Origin: Leucobacter tardus
Lineage (GTDB): Bacteria; Actinomycetota; Actinomycetes; Actinomycetales; Microbacteriaceae
Length of the DNA: 64,000 nucleotides
Reading direction: 5' to 3'
Assembly (NCBI RefSeq): GCF_017583045.1
Contig: NZ_JAGFBF010000005.1
Span: 620,001 to 684,000 of the forward strand
In this document: positions 44,406 to 52,857 of the stretch, piece after piece
How positions within the stretch are numbered: position 1 is the stretch's first letter
Layout of the letters: the number at the start of each line of letters is the position of its first letter
The notes under the pieces: model-generated
What the model was told of the DNA's origin: nothing
The model's database searches: none
What the model saw: only the letters and a program-made list of their open reading frames with translations
Made by a program: the position numbers and the translations under genes

Positions 44406-45635
44406 ATGGGCATTTATCGTGATCTCGGTCGCAGCCCTGGGGTCTTCGGCATCCTCTTCGCACAGCTCACTGCGCGCTTCCCGTTCGGGATGCTCTCGAT
44501 CATCCTGCTGCTGCACATCGAGCAGGCGTACGGGCTGTACACCTACGCCGGTATCGTGCTGGCCTGCCAGAGCTTCGGACAGGCCATCGCCGGACCGCTC
44601 ATGGGACGCCTGATGGGCGTCTTCGGCATGCGTCCGGTGCTCTCCATCACCACGCTCGTCTGTTCCGCGCTGCTCATCGCGATCGCCTGGGTCCATCTGC
44701 CGCTCGCCGTCGTGGCGGCCATGGCCTTCGCGATGGGGATCGCCACCCCGCCCGTCACCCCCGCCGTCCGCACCATCTACCCGAAGATGGTGCCCGGCCA
44801 CCAGCTGTCCGGACTGTTCTCGCTCGACGCCTCGGCGCAAGAGATCATCTGGGTCTTCGGCCCGGTCGTCGCGGTCTTCGTGTCGTCGCAGTTCGGTACC
44901 GAGTGGGGGTTGATGGTCGCTGCGACCTTCATGCTCTTCGGCGGGCTGTGGTTCATCGCGACGAAGGCCGTCGGCCGGGTACGGATCCCGCAGGCGCGCC
45001 GCAGGTTCGGTGCCGTCCTCCGGCATCCCACCGTCGTCATCGCGACCGTCGCCGGTTTCCTGTTCGTCGCCTCGTTCGCCGCGCTCGAGGCGGGTATCGT
45101 CGCGATCTTCGGGCACGGGGCACTCGAGGCGGGTGTCGTGCTCGCCGTCTTCGCGGGCGGCTCCCTGCTCGGCGGCCTCCTCATCGGGCACCGCCAGATG
45201 CGGCCGTGGTCGATGCTGCTGCGCTCGCTCGTCGTCCTCATCGGCACGGCGCTCTGCCTGTTCAGTTTCGAAGCCTGGTGGCTCTCCGTCGTGCTGTTCC
45301 TCGGCGGACTCGGTACGGCCCCGATGTTCGCCGCGCTCTCGACGACGGTGAGCGCGACGGTGAAGTTCTCGGAGACCGCAGAATCGTACGGCTGGGTCGG
45401 CACCGGACAGCTCGTCGGCGTCGCACTCGGGTCCGCCTTCGCCGGCGTTGCGATCGACCAGTACGGTCCGATCGGCGCGATCATCGTGTCGATCGTGTTC
45501 CTCATGGCGACCGTCATTCTCTCCGCCTCGTGCATGCGGATCATCCCCGATCTCCAGGGGCGCAACGCCACACCGATCCCCGATACCGAACCTGTGCAGC
45601 TCCCCAATGCTGCCGGGTCGCATGTGTCAGACTGA
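44406..45635 (+). CDS. MFS transporter, unknown substrate
   Basis: 409 residues, 12 helices. FFxxAQLTARFPFGMLSIILLLHIEQAYGLYTYAGIVLACQSFGQAIAGPLMGRLMGVFGMRPVL gives helices 1-2 and the GxLxDxxGxR-like loop (GRLMGVFGMR). The middle loop is basic, and the C-terminal tail acidic and soluble. It resembles putative sugar or drug efflux MFS proteins of actinobacteria. A 21-base palindrome spans its stop codon, 40 bases before the next gene. Confidence 0.85.
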   Translation: MGIYRDLGRSPGVFGILFAQLTARFPFGMLSIILLLHIEQAYGLYTYAGIVLACQSFGQAIAGPLMGRLMGVFGMRPVLSITTLVCSALLIAIAWVHLPLAVVAAMAFAMGIATPPVTPAVRTIYPKMVPGHQLSGLFSLDASAQEIIWVFGPVVAVFVSSQFGTEWGLMVAATFMLFGGLWFIATKAVGRVRIPQARRRFGAVLRHPTVVIATVAGFLFVASFAALEAGIVAIFGHGALEAGVVLAVFAGGSLLGGLLIGHRQMRPWSMLLRSLVVLIGTALCLFSFEAWWLSVVLFLGGLGTAPMFAALSTTVSATVKFSETAESYGWVGTGQLVGVALGSAFAGVAIDQYGPIGAIIVSIVFLMATVILSASCMRIIPDLQGRNATPIPDTEPVQLPNAAGSHVSD

Positions 45636-45641
45636 CACGTG
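45621..45641. promoter_or_regulatory. 21-bp palindrome spanning the MFS stop codon
   Basis: CATGTGTCAG, a central A, then CTGACACGTG: nine of ten arm positions pair. The TGA stop of the MFS gene (45633-45635) is part of the right arm. The SSADH ribosome site follows 20 bases later. It may be an operator for the dehydrogenase gene. Confidence 0.5.
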
Positions 45642-45677
45642 ATCACCACCGATGCAGTTCCAGGAGGAAATCTCATC

Positions 45678-47033
45678 ATGACGAGTTATGCAGTGACCAA
45701 CCCGGCAACAGGGGAGGTCGTCGCCGAGTACCCGACCGCGACCGACGCGCAGGTGGAAGAGGCCATCGCCTCAGCCCAGAAGGCCTATCAGGAGTGGTCG
45801 CGTCAGACCACGCTCGCCGAGCGATGCGCGCTCGCCCAGAAGGCCGGTGAACTCTTCATCGAGCGCAAGGAAGAGCTCGGCAAGATCATTCAGCGCGAGA
45901 TGGGCAAGCCGCTCGCCGACTCCATCGGCGAGGCCGAGTTCGCCGGTGAGATCACCGCGAAGTTCGGCGAGATGGCTCCCGAGTGGCTCGCCGACGAGGA
46001 GCTGCAGGTCGACGACGGCCTCCGCACCTTCGTCCGCAAGCAGGGCATCGGCGTGATCCTCGGCATCATGCCGTGGAACTTCCCGTACTACCAGGTCGCG
46101 CGCTTCGCGTCGCCGAACCTGGTGCTCGGCAACACCATCGTGCTGAAGCACGCCGAGCAGTGCCCCGAGTCGGCGCTGGCGATCGAGCAGATCTTCCGCG
46201 ATGCCGGGTTCCCCGAGGGCGCCTACGTGAACGTCTTCGCCTCGCACGACCAGATCGAGACGATCATCGCCGACGACCGCGTGCAGGGCGTCTCTCTCAC
46301 CGGCTCCGAGCGCGCCGGCGCCATCGTCGCCGCGCACGCCGGCAAGCACCTCAAGAAGTGCGTGCTCGAGCTCGGCGGTTCCGACCCCTTCCTCGTGCTC
46401 GACACGAGCGACATCGACTCGGCCGTGCAGCACGCCGTCACCGGTCGCATGGAGAACTCGGGTCAGGCCTGCAACGGCTCGAAGCGCATCATCGTCATGG
46501 ACCAGTACTTCGACGAGTTCGCCGAGAAGTTCAAGCAGGCGGTCAGCGGGCTGTCCGCGGACAACGACGACTTCGGTCCGCTCTCCTCCTCCAAGGCCAC
46601 CGAGACGCTGACGAAGCAGGTCTCCGGCGCCGTGAAGCAGGGTGCCGAGATCCTCGTCGGCGACAACGACCCCGAGGGCAACTTCTACACCCCCTCCGTC
46701 ATCACCGGCGTCACGCCGTCGATGGACGTCTACACCGAGGAGCTCTTCGGCCCCGTCGCCCAGCTGTACCGCGTCTCGAGCGACGCCGAAGCCATCGAGC
46801 TCGCCAACGCGACGCCCTACGGCCTCGGCTCGATCGTCATCTGCGAGGACCTCGAGCGCGCCGAGCAGATCGGCAACCAGCTCGACGTGGGCATGGTCTT
46901 CATCAACGGTGCCGGGCTCGAGGGTGCCGACGTTCCCTTCGGCGGCGTGAAGCGCTCCGGCTACGGCCGTGAACTCGGCCGCGGCGGCATGGAGGAGTTC
47001 GCGAACAAGAAGCTGTTCCGCTTCGCCGGCTGA
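45678..47033 (+). CDS. NAD(P)-dependent succinate-semialdehyde dehydrogenase (aldehyde dehydrogenase family)
   Basis: 451 residues, the short SSADH type. ILGIMPWNFPYYQVARFASPNLVLGNTIVLKHAEQCP is the cofactor site. LELGGSDPFLVL holds the general-base glutamate and RMENSGQACNGSKRIIV the catalytic cysteine. DVPFGGVKRSGYGRELGRGGMEEF is the C-terminal family block. It oxidises succinate semialdehyde to succinate, for example from GABA or polyamine breakdown. AGGAGGAAA before the ATG at 45678 decides the start. It could take products of the decarboxylase or amine oxidase found elsewhere in the window. Confidence 0.9.
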   Translation: MTSYAVTNPATGEVVAEYPTATDAQVEEAIASAQKAYQEWSRQTTLAERCALAQKAGELFIERKEELGKIIQREMGKPLADSIGEAEFAGEITAKFGEMAPEWLADEELQVDDGLRTFVRKQGIGVILGIMPWNFPYYQVARFASPNLVLGNTIVLKHAEQCPESALAIEQIFRDAGFPEGAYVNVFASHDQIETIIADDRVQGVSLTGSERAGAIVAAHAGKHLKKCVLELGGSDPFLVLDTSDIDSAVQHAVTGRMENSGQACNGSKRIIVMDQYFDEFAEKFKQAVSGLSADNDDFGPLSSSKATETLTKQVSGAVKQGAEILVGDNDPEGNFYTPSVITGVTPSMDVYTEELFGPVAQLYRVSSDAEAIELANATPYGLGSIVICEDLERAEQIGNQLDVGMVFINGAGLEGADVPFGGVKRSGYGRELGRGGMEEFANKKLFRFAG

Positions 47034-47126
47034 TCACCGACGCGCGTCTCGTGCGCTTTCAGGGGGCCGGGGTCCTGCGGGATCCCGACCCCTCGTGCGT
47101 GCCGGGGGTGCGTCTCGTGTCGCCAG

Positions 47127-47132
47127 TATGCT
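47127..47132 (+). promoter_or_regulatory. -10 box of leaderless small membrane gene
   Basis: TATGCT ends 7 bases before the GTG at 47140. The ATG inside the box (47128) is therefore not the likely start. Confidence 0.5.
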
Positions 47133-47139
47133 CGACGTT

Positions 47140-47418
47140 GTGACTGAACACCCCGGCCAGCACCGCGCGCGCCACATCTCCGCACTCGCGCTCGGTCTGT
47201 GCGCCGTCGTCGTCCTCTTCCTCCTGCCCGGAGGCGTCGTCACGTACGCCGTCATGGTCGGCATCGCGCTGATCGCCTTGGTCTTCGGCCAGCGGGCCGT
47301 CCGTCACCGCGGACCGCTGCTGTGGGCGGCGATCCTCGGACTCGTGCTCGCCTCCCTCGGCCTCATCACCAACGTGAGCTTTCTCGTGGTGCGGGCCATC
47401 CGCGTCTTCTCCGGGTAG
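47140..47418 (+). CDS. Small three-helix membrane protein, hypothetical
   Basis: 92 residues. Polar N-terminus TEHPGQHRARH, then hydrophobic segments ISALALGLCAVVVLFLL, VVTYAVMVGIALIALVFG and LLWAAILGLVLASLGLITNVSFLVV with a short basic loop (QRAVRHRGP). No recognised domain; it resembles DUF4190-like small membrane proteins. Leaderless GTG start. No partner is evident. Confidence 0.65.
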   Translation: MTEHPGQHRARHISALALGLCAVVVLFLLPGGVVTYAVMVGIALIALVFGQRAVRHRGPLLWAAILGLVLASLGLITNVSFLVVRAIRVFSG

Positions 47419-47733
47419 GGCGCTCACGCCCACTGCCCGGCATTCCGCGTCCGACTCAGACGAAACCGGCGATGCGGACGACGCCGACGGGACCACGGAT
47501 CCCCGCGCACTTAGCATCGGAGCGGGAGACGGGTCAACCGACTCGACGAACCGCACCGCGCATCCGTAGTCTGCAGTGGCTCGGCACGGTCGAGCCGCCC
47601 TCCGGAACCCGAGCCGCACGACGCTCGGGAACCGAGCGCGCGCACCCCGCCGAAGGGACACAGTCTGGAAACGACACGATCGGACCGCGCAGGCGCGGCC
47701 CGCACTGAGACGCCCGTCGAGCCGAGAGGCCCG
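47419..47733. other. 315-base intergenic region with leader of the di-iron gene
   Basis: No gene is evident. TAGCAT (47512-47517) is a plausible rightward -10 box, giving a leader of about 210 bases before the di-iron protein. Short stems such as GGCTCGG/CGAGCC (47579-47595) occur but no known riboswitch pattern was seen. Confidence 0.4.
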
Positions 47734-48735
47734 TTGAGTGCGTACCTGTGCACACAGCACGCGACACCGCAGGAGTCTCCGAGTGGGGACGATGTCGACG
47801 CAGAGCTGCGATCCCTCACGGCCCGCGCCATCGCGGATACCTCGGACGTCGCCGGCGACGACGACCTGCAGCTCTCCCTGTTCCTCATGTACGGTCTGCA
47901 CACCGGCGCTCTGCCCTGGTTGCACGAATCGTGGGAATGGGACCCGGAAACACTTCGCGCGCGTGCGTCGATCGAGCGAGCGTTCGAGCACGAGCTCCGC
48001 TCGGCGATCACCGTCGACCGCCCGCCGACCCCGAACGCCGAAGCGGTCGCGGAGTGGTTGTTCGCCGCGACGGCGCCGACCGCCGGGCCCAGCCTCGCCC
48101 GTTTCGTCGCGAAGACCGCGACGCTCGAACAGCTTCACGAGTTCCTCATGCAGCGCAGCATCTACACGCTGCGCGAAGCCGACCCGCACTCCTGGGCCAT
48201 CCCCCGCCTCACTGGCCGCCCGAAGGCCGCGCTCGTGGAGATCCAGGCCGACGAGTACGGCGGCGGCAACCCCGAGCGGATGCACGCCGCGATCTTCGGC
48301 CGCACCCTGCGCGGTGCGGGACTGGACGACACCTACGGTGCGTACCTCGACCGGGTTCCCGCGGTCACGTTGGCCTCGCAGAACATGATGTCGATGTTCG
48401 GACTCAATCGACGACTCCGCGGCGCCATCGTCGGGCACCTCGCGGCGTTCGAGATGACGTCGTCGATTCCGAACCGACAGTACGGCGACGGGTTCCGCCG
48501 GCACGGATTCGACGACGACGTCACCCGGTACTTCGATGAGCACGTCGAAGCCGACGCGGTGCACGAGCAGATCGCGGGTCGGGATCTCGCCGGAGCACTC
48601 GCCGAGGAGCATCCCGAGCTGCTGCACGACATCCTGTTCGGCGCGCTCGCCTGCCTGGAGGTCGACGGACGGGTCGGCGACCACATCCTCGGCTCGTGGG
48701 AGCGGGGCGAGAGCTCGCTGCGTGCGGCACGATGA
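47734..48735 (+). CDS. Haem-oxygenase-like di-iron protein (iron-containing redox enzyme family)
   Basis: 333 residues, all-helical. The core ALVEIQADEYGGGNPERMHAAIFGRTLRGAGLDDTYGAYLD carries E169, D173 and H184. Later FEMTSSIPNRQYGDGFRRHGF (E240) and YFDEHVEADAVHEQIAGRDLAG (H270, D274, H277) supply the second cluster of candidate iron ligands. This is the pattern of HDO enzymes that oxidise amino acids or cleave C-C/N-N bonds. Substrate unknown. Start is TTG at 47734 with GAGAGG upstream, so the exact N-terminus is uncertain. A CDGSH protein gene follows at 89 bases. Confidence 0.85.
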   Translation: MSAYLCTQHATPQESPSGDDVDAELRSLTARAIADTSDVAGDDDLQLSLFLMYGLHTGALPWLHESWEWDPETLRARASIERAFEHELRSAITVDRPPTPNAEAVAEWLFAATAPTAGPSLARFVAKTATLEQLHEFLMQRSIYTLREADPHSWAIPRLTGRPKAALVEIQADEYGGGNPERMHAAIFGRTLRGAGLDDTYGAYLDRVPAVTLASQNMMSMFGLNRRLRGAIVGHLAAFEMTSSIPNRQYGDGFRRHGFDDDVTRYFDEHVEADAVHEQIAGRDLAGALAEEHPELLHDILFGALACLEVDGRVGDHILGSWERGESSLRAAR

Positions 48736-48824
48736 CGCATACGCACGCCTCACCGGAGGCGTCGGCTCCCACGATGCGCGCATCACCGCCGCGCACCCAC
48801 TCGCCCGTTTGAGGAAGGACCTGC

Positions 48825-49106
48825 ATGCGCAACGATGACGCACCCGCAACGATCACCGCGTACCCGAACGGACCGCTCATCGTTCGCGGACGGGTCCGAT
48901 TCGTCGATGAGCACGGCGCCTCCGTGGAGCAGCCCCGCGCGACCGCTGCGCTGTGTCGATGCGGCATGTCCGCGATCAAACCCTGGTGCGACGGGACGCA
49001 CAAACTCTCCGGTTTCACGACCGAGACCCCGGACCGGGAGCCGGCCGGCTCGGACGAGGCGCACGACGAGTGCGGAGGCTGCGAAGCTGACTCCCCTGAC
49101 GCCTGA
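48825..49106 (+). CDS. CDGSH iron-sulfur domain protein
   Basis: 93 residues. C44-R-C46-G-M-S-x3-P-x-C55-D-G-T-H59 is the 3Cys-1His [2Fe-2S] motif of mitoNEET-type proteins. Before it a short strand region (PNGPLIVRGRVRFVDEHG) matches bacterial members, and after it the tail is acidic (DEAHDECGGCEADSPDA) with two further cysteines. It is a likely electron carrier or cluster donor to the preceding di-iron enzyme, inferred only from adjacency. AGGAAGG precedes the ATG. Confidence 0.93.
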   Translation: MRNDDAPATITAYPNGPLIVRGRVRFVDEHGASVEQPRATAALCRCGMSAIKPWCDGTHKLSGFTTETPDREPAGSDEAHDECGGCEADSPDA

Positions 49107-49172
49107 GCAGTGACCGCGGCGCTCGCCGTCGCCGGAGGTCCGCGGTGGCGCACGCGACACCGGCCGACGGAT

Positions 49173-49178
49173 TACGAT
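49173..49178 (+). promoter_or_regulatory. -10 box of leader peptide / MHS transporter
   Basis: TACGAT ends 8 bases before the ATG at 49187. Confidence 0.5.
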
Positions 49179-49186
49179 GATCTCGG

Positions 49187-49222
49187 ATGTCCCCGAGCGA
49201 GAAACCGAGAAGCGAACGATGA
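49187..49222 (+). CDS. Leaderless 11-residue leader peptide overlapping transporter start
   Basis: MSPSEKPRSER. ATG 8 bases after TACGAT. Its TGA (49220-49222) overlaps the ATG of the transporter gene (49219-49221) as ATGA. Together with the peptide at 9977 this is a second case of the same design. No repeated amino acid that would imply attenuation. Confidence 0.5.
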   Translation: MSPSEKPRSER

Positions 49223-50520
49223 TCCGAGACGCCGAGACCACGACTCGGGTTCCGCAGAACTCCGCGAAATCCGCGCGCCGCGTGGCGTACGCGGCGCTCG
49301 CCGGAACCGCGATGGAGTGGTACGACTACTATCTCTTCGGCCTCGCCGCCGCGCTCGTCTTCAACCGGCTCTACTTCACGACACTCGACCCACGAGCGGC
49401 GTCCCTCGCCGCGTTCGCCACGTTCGGCGTCGGGTTCGTGGCGCGCCCGCTGGGCGCGATCCTCTTCGGTTCGATCGGCGACCGCATCGGCCGCCGGCCC
49501 GCCCTCCTGCTGAGCGTCACACTCATCGGTGCCGCAACCGTCTGCATGGGCCTGCTCCCGGATTTCGCCGCCATCGGCGTCGCGGCGCCGGTGTTCCTGG
49601 TGCTCCTCCGCCTCGTGCAGGGTGTGGCAGTCGGCGGCGAGTGGAGCGGCGCCATGACGATCGCCGTCGAACACGCCCCCGCCGACCAGCGCAGCAAGCT
49701 CGCCGCCCTCGTGCAGCTCTCATCCCCCATCGCCACCCTGCTCTCGAGCGGCGCGTTCACGCTGGTGCTGCTGCTCCCCGAAGAGTCGTTCGACGCCTGG
49801 GGATGGCGACTCCCCTTCATCGCCGCGCTCCCGATGCTCATCATCGCCCTCATCATGCGGTCCAAGATCGAGGAGTCCCCCGAGTTCGCGCGCATCGCCG
49901 AAGCCGGAACACGACCCCGCGTCCCGTTCGTCGCGCTCTTCCGGCGCGCACCCGGCCGCCTGGGGATCGCGATCCTGGTCTCCATGCTCGGAGTCGGCGG
50001 GTTCTACTTCATGAACACCTTCCTCGTGAACTTCGGGGCCAACGAGCGCGGCATCGACCGACAGATCATGGTCAACGCCATGCTCGTCGCCGCAGTCGTG
50101 CAGGCCGGGGTCACGCTCTGGTCCGGGCGCCTCGCCACCCGATTCGGCCCCGGCCGCGTCACCCTGTGGGGTGGACTCGCGACCGCCGTCGTCGCCTTCC
50201 CCGTCTTCTGGCTGGTCGACACCCAGCACCCGGTCGCCGCGATCGCGGCGCTGAGCCTCGGACTCTCGGCGGTCATCCTCGCCTACGGCGTCGCCGGATC
50301 CGCGCTCGCTGGGCTCTTCCCGACCGAGCTGCGCTACTCGGGCGTGAGCCTCGGTTACAACCTCGCGGCTGTGGTCGGCGGGTTCCTGCCGCTCGCCGCG
50401 CAGGCGTCGCTCGGCTGGTCGAGTGGCGGCTCGTGGGGGCCCGCACTGCTCTTCGCGGCGTTCGGCCTCGCGACGGCACTGGGGGGCGCGCTCGCGCACC
50501 GGGTCCTCCCCCGCGGCTGA
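49219..50520 (+). CDS. MHS-family MFS metabolite:proton symporter
   Basis: 433 residues. AGTAMEWYDYYLFGLAAALVFNRLYF is the MHS start (EWYDF-like). FGFVARPLGAILFGSIGDRIGRRPALLLSVTLIG is motif A, and RLVQGVAVGGEWSGAMTIAVEHAP the helix 4-5 signature. The family includes shikimate, proline/betaine and citrate symporters; this substrate is not readable. The ATG at 49219 is chosen because the leader peptide stop overlaps it; an in-frame ATG at 49177 would fall inside the -10 box. Confidence 0.88.
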   Translation: MIRDAETTTRVPQNSAKSARRVAYAALAGTAMEWYDYYLFGLAAALVFNRLYFTTLDPRAASLAAFATFGVGFVARPLGAILFGSIGDRIGRRPALLLSVTLIGAATVCMGLLPDFAAIGVAAPVFLVLLRLVQGVAVGGEWSGAMTIAVEHAPADQRSKLAALVQLSSPIATLLSSGAFTLVLLLPEESFDAWGWRLPFIAALPMLIIALIMRSKIEESPEFARIAEAGTRPRVPFVALFRRAPGRLGIAILVSMLGVGGFYFMNTFLVNFGANERGIDRQIMVNAMLVAAVVQAGVTLWSGRLATRFGPGRVTLWGGLATAVVAFPVFWLVDTQHPVAAIAALSLGLSAVILAYGVAGSALAGLFPTELRYSGVSLGYNLAAVVGGFLPLAAQASLGWSSGGSWGPALLFAAFGLATALGGALAHRVLPRG

Positions 50521-50553
50521 GCGCGTTCGCCGGCGCACGCTCCCACGCCGCCT

Positions 50554-50630
50554 GGCGTCCCGGCGTCCCGGCGTCCCGGCGTCCGGCGTCCGGCGTCCGG
50601 TGTCCCGGCGTCCCGGTGTCCCGGCATCCG
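50554..50630. repeat. Imperfect 8/7-bp tandem repeat (GGCGTCCC)
   Basis: Ten consecutive units of GGCGTCCC, GGCGTCC or GGTGTCCC run without interruption. Lies between convergent transporter and amine oxidase genes. Likely slippage-prone. Confidence 0.85.
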
Positions 50631-50635
50631 CTTCT

Positions 50636-50685
50636 GTGCGGAATTCTGTGTTCTATGGAGCACGATAAAGCACGGAATCCCGCAC
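50636..50685. repeat. Imperfect inverted repeat, 16-base arms
   Basis: GTGCGGAATTCTGTGT (50636-50651) against GCACGGAATCCCGCAC (50670-50685) pairs at 13 of 16 positions, and the mismatches are G-U compatible in one strand. Much less GC than its surroundings. Either a terminator for the convergent genes or a dispersed element. Confidence 0.55.
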
Positions 50686-50691
50686 TCAACC

Positions 50692-50736
50692 GCGCGAAGC
50701 GCGCGAAGCGGGCGAAGCGGGCGAACCGGGCGCGGC
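50692..50736. repeat. 9-bp tandem repeat (GCGCGAAGC / GGGCGAAGC)
   Basis: Five units in a row, ending 8 bases before the amine oxidase stop. Read rightward it would encode Arg-Ala-Lys triplets, but no gene signals accompany that frame. Confidence 0.8.
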
Positions 50737-50744
50737 GGGTGGCA

Positions 50745-52757
50745 TCAGTGCTCGCAGGTGCAGCCCGCACCCGCACCAGCACCCGCACCAGCACCACCGG
50801 CAGCACCAGCCGCAGCACCCGCACCTCCGCCCCCGCCAGCGCACGCCCCGCCCCCGCCAGCGACCCCGTACGGGGTCGAACGCGGCGCGTCGAGCGACGG
50901 GTTGCTGTCGAAGAACCCGAACGGCTTCAGGGTGAAGGCGACCGTATCGACCGGCATGATCGGCCAGTCCTCGGTGCGCGTGATGTGGTGGATGCCGAAC
51001 ACATGCCAGAGCACCACGTCGGTGTCGATGAGGTTCTCGTCGTCCGCGATCCAGGCGCTCATCCCGGTGTCGCGGTCGTCGGCGGACTGCGTCGGATAGT
51101 CTCCGGCCGGCCACAGCTCGTCATCGTGGTGCCGTGTCACCCACAGCGTCTTCCCGATGACGGGGTTGCGCTGCAGAATCGGCGAGGCCTCATCGAACAT
51201 CGCGGGGAACGATGCCGATGGCACGAGCTTGTACGCCGTCGGCGCGCCCCAGGCGTTCAACCGGTTCGGGTTCTGCACCTTCCACGACCGCTGCAGCGAC
51301 CAGTCGTAGTCGCGGCCCGACTCCGCCTCCGAGGCGACCACCGTGCCTCGGGTGTGCAGGTCGAGCCCGAACGGGTTCGCGTCGCTGATGGGAGCCGCCA
51401 TCGAGTCCGACTCGACGACCGTGTTGCCGTCACCGTCGATGTCGAGATCGAGTCTGGCGACGAGGAAGTGCTGGTGGAACGGCGCGTAAGTGCGGCGATC
51501 GACGACGGTCCCGGTCGGGTGAATCGCGGTCTCGTCCTCCATCGGCGTCGACACCATGATGCCGGTCGCCCGGATCTCGCACTCGATGTTCCCGTCGGGA
51601 TAGAACCTCCAGTACACCAGGTACTCGTAGTTCGCGACGGTGGCGTGCACCGAGACCACGAAGCGTCGCATGCGGCGCACCTCCGTGCCGGCATCGGGAT
51701 CGACGTGCTTCCAGAGCACGGCGTCGTCCTCCTCGTGCAGGCAGATGGCATTCTTCGTGACCCTGGGATGCCCCGCGGTGTCGGGCAGCACACCGTCGAG
51801 ATATCGGATCTCGCCGAGGCAGTCGCAGCCGAGCTCGAGGGAGGTGCACATGTACCCGAGCCCCCACTCGCCGATGTCGAACGCGGTTCGGCGGTAGTGA
51901 TCGAAGCTGGAGTCGCGATACGGCACGATCATCTCGGCGAGCGACATGCGGTAGGCGATGTCGCGATACTCGTCGCCGTCCTTGAACCGCACCTGGTGCA
52001 GCACAGGGCCCTCGCGGTAGGTGAATCCGATCCGGAACTCCCAGTCCTGCCAGCGCAGCCGTGCACCGTCGAGATTGAACGAGACGCCGTCGGGTTGGGT
52101 GATCTCGAGCGGCGCGAGATCGGTGCGGGGGGCCTCATTGCGGAGCTCTGGCACGTACTCCGCATCCACGGCGGGGAATCCGCGATCGTGCCCCTCGTCG
52201 ATCTCGAGCACCGCCATGGTGTTCACGTCGACGATGATCTTCATGCCGCTGAGCGGGTGCGCGTACGGGTTTCCCTGCGGTGTCGCGCGCACCCAGATGT
52301 CGACCCAGCCCAGACGGCGATCGCGCCACTGCGGCGGCATGACCGCGCGCCCGTACGTCCAGAGGTCGAAGAGCACCAGGTCGATGTTCACGCCGCGCTG
52401 CTCGATGGCGGCACGGACGGCCGGATCTCGGCGCAGCGCCTCATCGCACTCGTGGTACTCGTCGACGGTGAAGTTCGATGTCACACCGGGCTTCTCGGTC
52501 CACGATTCGACGACGTTCTCGGTGAGGTTCACCACGGCTTCGAAGACCGCGTTCGAACGCTTCTCCCAGAGCACGGCGAAGGATCGGCGCTCGACCGCGT
52601 CGCCCTCCCGCCAGGCGCGCACCTCAGTCTTCGGGGGCTCGCGCAGCACGATCGACGCGTACCGCCAGCCCCCGTCGACGCCGCGCTCACGCGCGAGGGT
52701 CGACGAGGTGGCGGTCAGTTCTGCTGCGGTCAGTGAATCCAGCGGGTGCAGCGCCAT
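50745..52757 (-). CDS. Copper amine oxidase (TPQ-dependent primary-amine oxidase) with Gly/Ala/Cys tail
   Basis: 670 residues. The cofactor tyrosine is Y377 in HATVANYEY. Copper histidines are H428 and H430 (FHQHF) plus one near GIHHITRTEDWPIMPVDTVAF. The base is D294 in TAFDIGEWGLGYM. These positions match the Arthrobacter phenylethylamine/histamine oxidases closely. It turns primary amines into aldehydes, ammonia and peroxide. After FDSNPSLDAPRSTPYG a tail of about 40 residues is almost all Gly and Ala with three Cys, ending CTCEH. The tail is encoded by GC-rich repeats and is not part of the family fold. Confidence 0.93.
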   Translation of the reverse strand: MALHPLDSLTAAELTATSSTLARERGVDGGWRYASIVLREPPKTEVRAWREGDAVERRSFAVLWEKRSNAVFEAVVNLTENVVESWTEKPGVTSNFTVDEYHECDEALRRDPAVRAAIEQRGVNIDLVLFDLWTYGRAVMPPQWRDRRLGWVDIWVRATPQGNPYAHPLSGMKIIVDVNTMAVLEIDEGHDRGFPAVDAEYVPELRNEAPRTDLAPLEITQPDGVSFNLDGARLRWQDWEFRIGFTYREGPVLHQVRFKDGDEYRDIAYRMSLAEMIVPYRDSSFDHYRRTAFDIGEWGLGYMCTSLELGCDCLGEIRYLDGVLPDTAGHPRVTKNAICLHEEDDAVLWKHVDPDAGTEVRRMRRFVVSVHATVANYEYLVYWRFYPDGNIECEIRATGIMVSTPMEDETAIHPTGTVVDRRTYAPFHQHFLVARLDLDIDGDGNTVVESDSMAAPISDANPFGLDLHTRGTVVASEAESGRDYDWSLQRSWKVQNPNRLNAWGAPTAYKLVPSASFPAMFDEASPILQRNPVIGKTLWVTRHHDDELWPAGDYPTQSADDRDTGMSAWIADDENLIDTDVVLWHVFGIHHITRTEDWPIMPVDTVAFTLKPFGFFDSNPSLDAPRSTPYGVAGGGGACAGGGGGAGAAAGAAGGAGAGAGAGAGCTCEH

Positions 52758-52857
52758 AGCGACTCCTCTTCATCGCCCGGCACGCCCTCGTCCCGGTGCT
52801 CACGATGCAGAACAGTCTGCCACTCCCACCCGTCGGGCGGAAGCGCCGCGAGCCGCC

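Noticed and set aside
47063..47092. Terminator after SSADH
   Set aside because: GGGGTC/GACCCC gives only a weak six-base stem with a large loop and no T tract.
50655..51100. Small basic protein starting MEHDKARNPALN with Lys-Arg-Ala repeats
   Set aside because: It arises from the 9-base tandem repeat, has no ribosome site or -10 box, and continues as antisense to the amine oxidase.
49110..52736. A 1208-codon open frame on the plus strand
   Set aside because: It is a shifted frame of the MHS transporter, then antisense to the amine oxidase. The real proteins have clear motifs.
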